From NCBI GenBank assembly GCA_900320225.1, contig ONRL01000005.1, positions 1 through 64,000 of the forward strand: a stretch of 64,000 nucleotides of DNA, given 5' to 3'. Below, one piece after another: positions 59,923 to 64,000 of the stretch. The stretch's first letter is position 1, and every line of letters begins with the position of its first letter. The stretch comes from an uncultured Lentisphaerota bacterium. GTDB lineage: Bacteria; Verrucomicrobiota; Kiritimatiellia; RFP12; UBA1067. The notes under the pieces are model-generated. The model was given only the letters and a program-made list of their open reading frames with translations, was not told the DNA's origin and did not search any database. Position numbers and translations under genes: made by a program.

Positions 59923-61743
59923 ATGAGAGTCGCGGATTACATTTGGAAGTTTTTGGCGGAGAAGGGCATACGCCATGTGTTCCTCGTGACAGGGGGCGGC
60001 GCGATGCATCTCAACGATGCGCTTGGGCGCGAAACACGAATTAAATACGTGTGCAATCTTCATGAGCAGGCATGTGCCATGGCGGCGGAGGGATATGCTC
60101 GCCAATCGGGGATGCCGGGGGTAATCAATGTCACGACGGGGCCGGGGGGCACGAATGCCCTTACCGGGGTGATGGGCGCATGGCTTGATTCGGTGCCGAT
60201 GATTGTCATCTCTGGGCAGATCAAGCGCGCGACCATGATTACCTCGTGCCCACAGCTGAAACTTCGGCAGTTGGGGGATCAAGAGTATAACATCGTTGAC
60301 GCGGCACGGCCGATGACGAAGATGGCCAAGACGGTGATGAGCGTGGAGGAAGTGCCAGAGGTGATGGCAGAGGCATGGGAGCTTTGCCAAAGCGGGCGGC
60401 CGGGGCCGGTGTGGATCGACGTGCCGCTCGATATACAGGCGGCGGAGAGTGATTGGCCGGATTGGTCGGATTGGCCGAACACAGTTCGGCCATCAAATCT
60501 GGAGGGGCCATCAAATCTGGATAAGTTTTTGCGACCTGCGCAAAGCGAGATTGATGAAATTGCCTCGCTGTTGAGAAAGGCGAAGCGGCCGGCGGTAATT
60601 GTGGGTTCCGGTGTGCGCAATGCACGAGCCGAGCAATTGTTCCTTGAAGTGGCTGAATCGCTGAATGTTCCGGTGCTTACTTCGATCTCTGGGATTGATC
60701 TAATTCCTTCGGATCATCCGCTGTTCTTCGGGCGTCCAGGTATTTTGGGTGAGCGCCCTGCGAATTTCATCATGCAGAACAGCGATCTGTTCATCGTCAT
60801 CGGCACGCGGATGGGCATTCGCATCTGCGGCTATGCCTCCGAAACGGTGGCACGCAATGCCGTGAAGGTGATGATCGATGTCGACGAAGCGGAATTGAAC
60901 AAGCCAACGTTCCGCCCTGATGTGAAGATACATTCCGATGCCGGAGTTTTTCTGACGGCGCTTCATGCCGCATTGCCCTCATTGCCACCGCAGGAAGAGT
61001 GGTTGGCGTATTGTAGGCGCGTCAAGGCGAAGTTTCCCATGATCTTGCCAGAGTACCGCACACGAACGGACTATGTTTCCAGCTACGTGCTGCCGGAGGC
61101 GATCATGCGCCACGCGCCCGATCCGCTCACGGTTGTGACGGCAAACGGCGTGGCCTATACTTCGACATTCCAGGCGATTCCCATTCGCAAGGGCATGCGG
61201 ATGTTCGCGAACGAGGCGTGTGCCTCGATGGGCTATGGTTTGCCGGCGGCGATCGGGGCGGCGTTTGCAGGCGGCATGGAACGAACTGTCGTATGCCTTG
61301 AGGGCGACGGATCGATTCAAATGAATCTTCAGGAATTGCAGACGGTGCTGAACTACAAGCTCCCGATCAAGCTGTTTGTCTATAATAATGACGGATATCT
61401 TTCGATCAAGACGACACAACGAGCCTTCTTCGGCGGGAAGTTCATGGGCTCTGAGCCGGGATCGGGCGTGATTCTTCCGAGTTTTGAGAAACTTGCGGCG
61501 GCTTATGGATTCCCCTACTTTAAGCTTCGTAACAATCAGGAGTTGGATGCCGAGTTGCCTAAGATTTTTGCGGCAGAAGGTCCTGTGTTCGTGGAGGTCA
61601 TGCTTGATCCATTCGAGGTGCTGGGGCCAAAGGCGGCATCGAAAAGATTGCCAGATGGCACGATGGTTTCGGAGCCGCTCGATAACATGGCGCCGTTCTT
61701 GCCGGAAGAGGAGCGAGTGGCCTGGTCTATCGGCCGAACATAG
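59923..61743 (+). CDS. TPP-dependent enzyme, YerE-like, with two palindrome inserts
   Basis: 606 residues of the acetolactate-synthase family. Catalytic Glu48 in NLHEQACAMAAEGYAR, TTGPGGTNALTG, and TPP site GDGSIQMNLQELQTV near 462 with NNDGYLS. No regulatory small subunit follows. Because it lies directly after rfbFGH, it is more likely a YerE-type enzyme, which adds a two-carbon unit from pyruvate to CDP-3,6-dideoxy-4-keto-glucose, than true IlvB. Residues about 176-200 (DWPNTVRPSNL) come from a family B palindrome in the linker after the PYR domain. A second copy at 61732-61750 supplies the last residues and the TAG stop. Confidence 0.85.
   Translation: MRVADYIWKFLAEKGIRHVFLVTGGGAMHLNDALGRETRIKYVCNLHEQACAMAAEGYARQSGMPGVINVTTGPGGTNALTGVMGAWLDSVPMIVISGQIKRATMITSCPQLKLRQLGDQEYNIVDAARPMTKMAKTVMSVEEVPEVMAEAWELCQSGRPGPVWIDVPLDIQAAESDWPDWSDWPNTVRPSNLEGPSNLDKFLRPAQSEIDEIASLLRKAKRPAVIVGSGVRNARAEQLFLEVAESLNVPVLTSISGIDLIPSDHPLFFGRPGILGERPANFIMQNSDLFIVIGTRMGIRICGYASETVARNAVKVMIDVDEAELNKPTFRPDVKIHSDAGVFLTALHAALPSLPPQEEWLAYCRRVKAKFPMILPEYRTRTDYVSSYVLPEAIMRHAPDPLTVVTANGVAYTSTFQAIPIRKGMRMFANEACASMGYGLPAAIGAAFAGGMERTVVCLEGDGSIQMNLQELQTVLNYKLPIKLFVYNNDGYLSIKTTQRAFFGGKFMGSEPGSGVILPSFEKLAAAYGFPYFKLRNNQELDAELPKIFAAEGPVFVEVMLDPFEVLGPKAASKRLPDGTMVSEPLDNMAPFLPEEERVAWSIGRT
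60473..60491 (+). repeat. Family B palindrome in the TPP enzyme linker
   Basis: GGCCGAAC-ACA-GTTCGGCC, perfect, followed by ATCAAATCTGG twice. Read in frame as WPNTVRPSN. Confidence 0.85.
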
Positions 61744-61750
61744 TTCGGCC
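61732..61750 (+). repeat. Family B palindrome forming the stop of the TPP enzyme gene
   Basis: GGCCGAAC-ATA-GTTCGGCC. Relative to the rfbG copy, loop base C is T, turning ACA-CAG into ACA-TAG in the same frame. It lies 41 bases upstream of the RAYT start. Confidence 0.82.
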
Positions 61751-61791
61751 ATCAAATCTCGCCAGGAGGGGATTTCGGGATCAGGAGAAGA

Positions 61792-63024
61792 ATGAAAGCC
61801 ACTTGCAATATAAAGCGCTATCGGCGGTTTGCGGGCTGGAATTATGCGAAGGGGGCTTCGCTCTTCATCACCATCGCCACGGAGCCGCGAAGGGCGCTTT
61901 TCGGCAAGGTGCGGGGAGATGCGGTGGCGCTTTCGCCGCTGGGGGAGAAGGTGAAGGAAGCGCTTGAGGCGATACCGCGCCTCAATCCCGGCATCCTGCT
62001 TTTCGGCCATGAAGTGATGCCGGATCACGTGCATTTCAACTGCGCGCTGCTGCCGGGGCTTCGCGAGCCGCTGAAGGTGCTGGGAAATGCGATCAGGCGG
62101 TTTAAGAATTATACCACCAAGGTGGCCAAGATGGCTGGCTTGGCCAGATCTGCCGAACATCGTTCGGCCATCAAATCTGGAGAGGCCTTCAAATCAGGCA
62201 GCTCGGGATTTGGCAAAGCCTCTAGCTTTGATGGCCAAACTACGTTTGGCCAAAGTGGCCATCTCTGGCAGCAGGGCTACCACGATTACATCCTGCTTTC
62301 CCGCGAGATGATCGATGCGACCGAGCGCTACATCGCCTACAACCCGCTGAAGTGGGAGCTGATGTATGGCGTGAAGGGGGCGCTTCGCGTGGTCGAGCCG
62401 CTGTTTCTGCCGCGCTTCGATGCCGGCGATTATTGGAAGGGCGTGGGCAACATTGCGCTGCTCGATCAGGGCGAGAAGCTTCTTTCGCTGCGCATCTCGC
62501 GCCAAGTGCAGGGCGCGGCCATGGCCAAGATGCTTGCGCGGATTGAGAGCGCGGTGGATCAGGGCTATGTGATCATCAGCGGCTTTATTTCCAAGGGCGA
62601 GCAGGCGGTGCGCGATATGCTTTGCCGGAGGAGCGATGCGCGCTTCATCCGCATTCTGCCATCGTGCATTCCCAATCGGCGCTTCAGGCCGGAAAGCCGC
62701 TATGCGGGGCCATTCGCCGAGGGGCGCTACCTTGAAATCGCCCAAGGCAACGACGAGGTGGAATTCGGACGGCGCGCCTGCCTCGATATCAACGCCGAGA
62801 TCATCGAGATCGCCACGGCCGGCGATGGGCTGGCGATCTATTGGAAGGGGGATGGGCCGCATGTATTGGCCGAACACAGTTCGGCCATCAATGCTCCTGT
62901 GGGGGTGAATGATCAGGCCAGCAATGTGAGGGGCGGTCATGCATCGCACCAGTACTGCTTACCAGGCTTTGATCCTCGCAACGATGGCCAAACTGGGTTT
63001 GGCCAAAAAAGGAGGGGCCAATGA
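61792..63024 (+). CDS. REP-associated tyrosine transposase (RAYT) with DprA-like C-terminal domain
   Basis: 410 residues; AGGAGAAGA precedes the ATG. The N-terminal Y1 transposase domain has the HUH motif MPDHVHF (His79, His81) and nucleophile Tyr163 in LWQQGYHDYIL followed by ERYIAYNPLKW, all hallmarks of RAYTs, which process REP palindromes. Residues about 116-156, immediately before LWQQGY, come from two opposed family B palindromes. Residues 210-355 form a second domain (LLSLRISRQ, GYVIISGFISKGEQA, RILPSCI, EIIEIA) with the layout of a DprA/SLOG Rossmann fold. The last 50 residues come from two more family B copies. It overlaps the SDR gene by ATGA. Confidence 0.82.
   Translation: MKATCNIKRYRRFAGWNYAKGASLFITIATEPRRALFGKVRGDAVALSPLGEKVKEALEAIPRLNPGILLFGHEVMPDHVHFNCALLPGLREPLKVLGNAIRRFKNYTTKVAKMAGLARSAEHRSAIKSGEAFKSGSSGFGKASSFDGQTTFGQSGHLWQQGYHDYILLSREMIDATERYIAYNPLKWELMYGVKGALRVVEPLFLPRFDAGDYWKGVGNIALLDQGEKLLSLRISRQVQGAAMAKMLARIESAVDQGYVIISGFISKGEQAVRDMLCRRSDARFIRILPSCIPNRRFRPESRYAGPFAEGRYLEIAQGNDEVEFGRRACLDINAEIIEIATAGDGLAIYWKGDGPHVLAEHSSAINAPVGVNDQASNVRGGHASHQYCLPGFDPRNDGQTGFGQKRRGQ
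62151..62169 (+). repeat. Family B palindrome within the RAYT gene
   Basis: TGCCGAAC-ATC-GTTCGGCC, one terminal stem mismatch, followed by ATCAAATCTGG. Read in frame as AEHRSAIKSG. Confidence 0.8.
62233..62251 (-). repeat. Family B palindrome, reverse orientation, A-T stem variant
   Basis: GGCCAAAC-TAC-GTTTGGCC, perfect stem, preceded by TTTGAT. The fifth pair is A-T where other copies have G-C, a compensatory change. Read as DGQTTFGQ. Confidence 0.82.
62868..62886 (+). repeat. Family B palindrome near the RAYT 3' end
   Basis: GGCCGAAC-ACA-GTTCGGCC, perfect, followed by ATCAA. Read as LAEHSSAIN. Confidence 0.85.
62986..63004 (-). repeat. Family B palindrome at the RAYT/SDR boundary
   Basis: GGCCAAAC-TGG-GTTTGGCC, perfect stem with the A-T variant, preceded by CGAT. 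Reverse orientation. Read as DGQTGFGQ. Confidence 0.82.
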
Positions 63025-63929
63025 GGCGCATCTTCATCACCGGTGGCACCGGATTCTTCGGGAAATCGATGCTCGATTACCGGCTACGCCACCCTGATTG
63101 GGAATGGGCGCAGGCGGAATGGATCATTCTCTCGCGCTCGCCCGAGCGCTTTGTTGCGGTGCATCCGCAGCTCGCGAATCAGCCGGGCGTATCATTCGCC
63201 GCCGGCGATGTGCGCGATTTCGCCTTCTCGCAAGGGCCGTTCGATGCCATCATCCATGCCGCCACAAGCGCGGTTACCACGCTTTCCGACGCCGAAATGA
63301 CCAGCGTGATACTGGACGGCGCGCGGCATGTGGCCGATTTCGCCAAAGCTGCTGGCTGCCGCACGATTCTTTTCACAAGCTCAGGCGCGGTCTATGGGCC
63401 GCGAACGACGCCGGCCTCCGAAAGCGATGCGTGCAATCCCGCAACCGCATACGGCAAGGGAAAGCTGGCGGCGGAGCGGATGCTCGCGGAAACGGGGTTG
63501 GATGTGAAGATCGCCCGCTGCTTCGCCTTCACCGGACCGTATCTCAATCGCGGCATCCACTTTGCCATCGGCAACTTCATCCAGGATTGCCTGGATGGCA
63601 AGCCTATCATCATCAACGGCGATGGCACGCCGCTTCGCAGCTACCTTTATGCCGATGACCTCGTTAAATGGCTCTTTACAATTCTCGAGCGAGGTGAGGC
63701 AGGGCGGCCCTACAACGTGGGATCGGCAGAAGCGCTCTCCATCCGCGCCTTGGCGGAGAAGGTGCGGTCGGCGTTGGGGGCGAACAATGAAATCAAGGTG
63801 CTGGGCGTGCCAACAGGAGAAGCTCCGTCTGTGTATGTGCCAGAGATTGGGCGTGCCCGGCAGGAGTTGGGGCTCGTGGAGGGCGTTCCGCTAGAGCAGG
63901 CCATTCTCCGTACATGTAACGGTGTGTGA
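63021..63929 (+). CDS. NAD(P)-dependent SDR, possible YerF-like reductase
   Basis: 302 residues, start overlapping the RAYT stop. ITGGTGFFGKSML at the N-terminus, HAATSAVTTL, and the catalytic YGKGK (YxxxK) near 151. An extended SDR acting on a nucleotide sugar. After rfbFGH and a YerE-like enzyme the expected final step is reduction of the C2-branched CDP-sugar, the YerF role; epimerisation is the alternative. The RAYT gene separates it from its presumed operon partners. Confidence 0.82.
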   Translation: MRRIFITGGTGFFGKSMLDYRLRHPDWEWAQAEWIILSRSPERFVAVHPQLANQPGVSFAAGDVRDFAFSQGPFDAIIHAATSAVTTLSDAEMTSVILDGARHVADFAKAAGCRTILFTSSGAVYGPRTTPASESDACNPATAYGKGKLAAERMLAETGLDVKIARCFAFTGPYLNRGIHFAIGNFIQDCLDGKPIIINGDGTPLRSYLYADDLVKWLFTILERGEAGRPYNVGSAEALSIRALAEKVRSALGANNEIKVLGVPTGEAPSVYVPEIGRARQELGLVEGVPLEQAILRTCNGV

Positions 63930-63952
63930 GGCGTCATTTCCATGATTCGGGG

Positions 63953-63983
63953 TTGACTAACATACCCGTAGGTATGTTATACT
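63953..63983 (+). promoter_or_regulatory. Promoter with palindromic operator at the right edge
   Basis: TTGACT (63953-63958), 19-base spacer, TGTTATACT ending at 63983. An inverted repeat AACATACC-CGTA-GGTATGTT (63959-63978) fills the spacer and overlaps the -10, so a repressor there should block RNA polymerase. Confidence 0.7.
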
Positions 63984-63989
63984 ATGCGC

Positions 63990-64000
63990 ATGATTTCTTT
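63990..64000 (+). CDS. Start of a gene cut by the window end
   Basis: ATG at 63990 lies 6 bases after the -10 hexamer (MISF...), with an in-frame ATG at 63984. The promoter-operator arrangement resembles that of autoregulated toxin-antitoxin or regulator genes. Too short to identify. Confidence 0.4.

Noticed and set aside
59923-61743. TPP enzyme annotated as IlvB acetolactate synthase
   Set aside because: Family match is real, but there is no small subunit and the operon is CDP-deoxysugar synthesis; YerE-like is preferred though not proven.

Overview
The window looks like a GC-rich chromosomal contig from an anaerobic Verrucomicrobiota-type bacterium, most likely class Kiritimatiellae. This is an inference from gene content, not from a marker gene. 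The pointers are tandem giant secreted proteins with autotransporter-associated beta-strand repeats, a GldF/GldG-DUF4340 transporter, DUF1080 and GH123-type hydrolases, a glycyl-radical enzyme, NamZ, and a comM/comEC pair. There is no rRNA, CRISPR array, prophage or plasmid origin. No gene-free gap exceeds 300 bases; the largest are about 100-150 bases, and their promoters, hairpins and inverted repeats are listed individually.

Layout. 1-13065: five consecutive secreted proteins on the + strand, namely three beta-strand or PA14-like proteins, one double GAGIGGG-repeat protein and one metallophosphatase with a GLUG-like tail. All five end in a hydrophobic stretch followed by a terminal Arg. 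13114-17764: ATPase, a fused GldF/GldG-like permease, and a DUF4340 protein, translationally coupled. 17795-25840: an SDR, RNase R coupled to a C39-like cysteine protease, an N-acetylhexosamine-kinase-like enzyme, a GH123-like hydrolase and a DUF1080 protein. 25856-28861: a DUF3261-like lipoprotein, a FabH-like ketosynthase and an FkbH-like protein. 28996-34717: a small lipoprotein, an S1-repeat protein, a frameshifted glycyl-radical enzyme carrying a lipoprotein signal, and a minus-strand NamZ/NAD(P)H-hydrate dehydratase pair. 34856-43064: topA, a Xer-type recombinase, comM, comEC, tRNA-Val(GAC) and a 3'-truncated enolase. 43215-63929: a surface-glycan locus of glycosyltransferases, acyltransferase, flippase and methyltransferases, interrupted by toxin-antitoxin pairs. 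It ends with a CDP-3,6-dideoxyhexose set (rfbF, rfbG, rfbH), a TPP enzyme resembling YerE and an SDR. Together these could make a yersiniose-like branched sugar.

The most unusual feature is two families of short, perfectly paired palindromes that sit inside protein-coding genes without breaking them. Family A has an 8-bp stem and 4-nt loop (consensus GGACGCGC-AGGA-GCGCGTCC, flanked by CTCCC). It occurs in the FabH-like, FkbH-like and comEC genes and between genes. Family B has an 8-bp stem and 3-nt loop (GGCCGAAC-ACA-GTTCGGCC, followed by ATCAAATC). It occurs in rfbG, the TPP enzyme and a REP-associated tyrosine transposase (RAYT), and nowhere else I found. Both families show compensatory stem changes, so the hairpin itself appears to be conserved. 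The RAYT at 61792-63024 sits among its presumed family B elements, has itself been invaded by them, and carries a C-terminal domain resembling DprA. This is a candidate REP/RAYT-like system that colonises coding sequence, analogous to the palindromic elements of Rickettsia.

Promoters share an extended -10 of the form TGnTATAAT. In several cases the hexamer ends 6-11 bases before the start codon, which implies leaderless or near-leaderless mRNAs. Three conserved genes (the glycyl-radical enzyme, enolase and a GNAT-methyltransferase fusion) are broken by a deletion or a tandem duplication. Assembly error has to be excluded for each.
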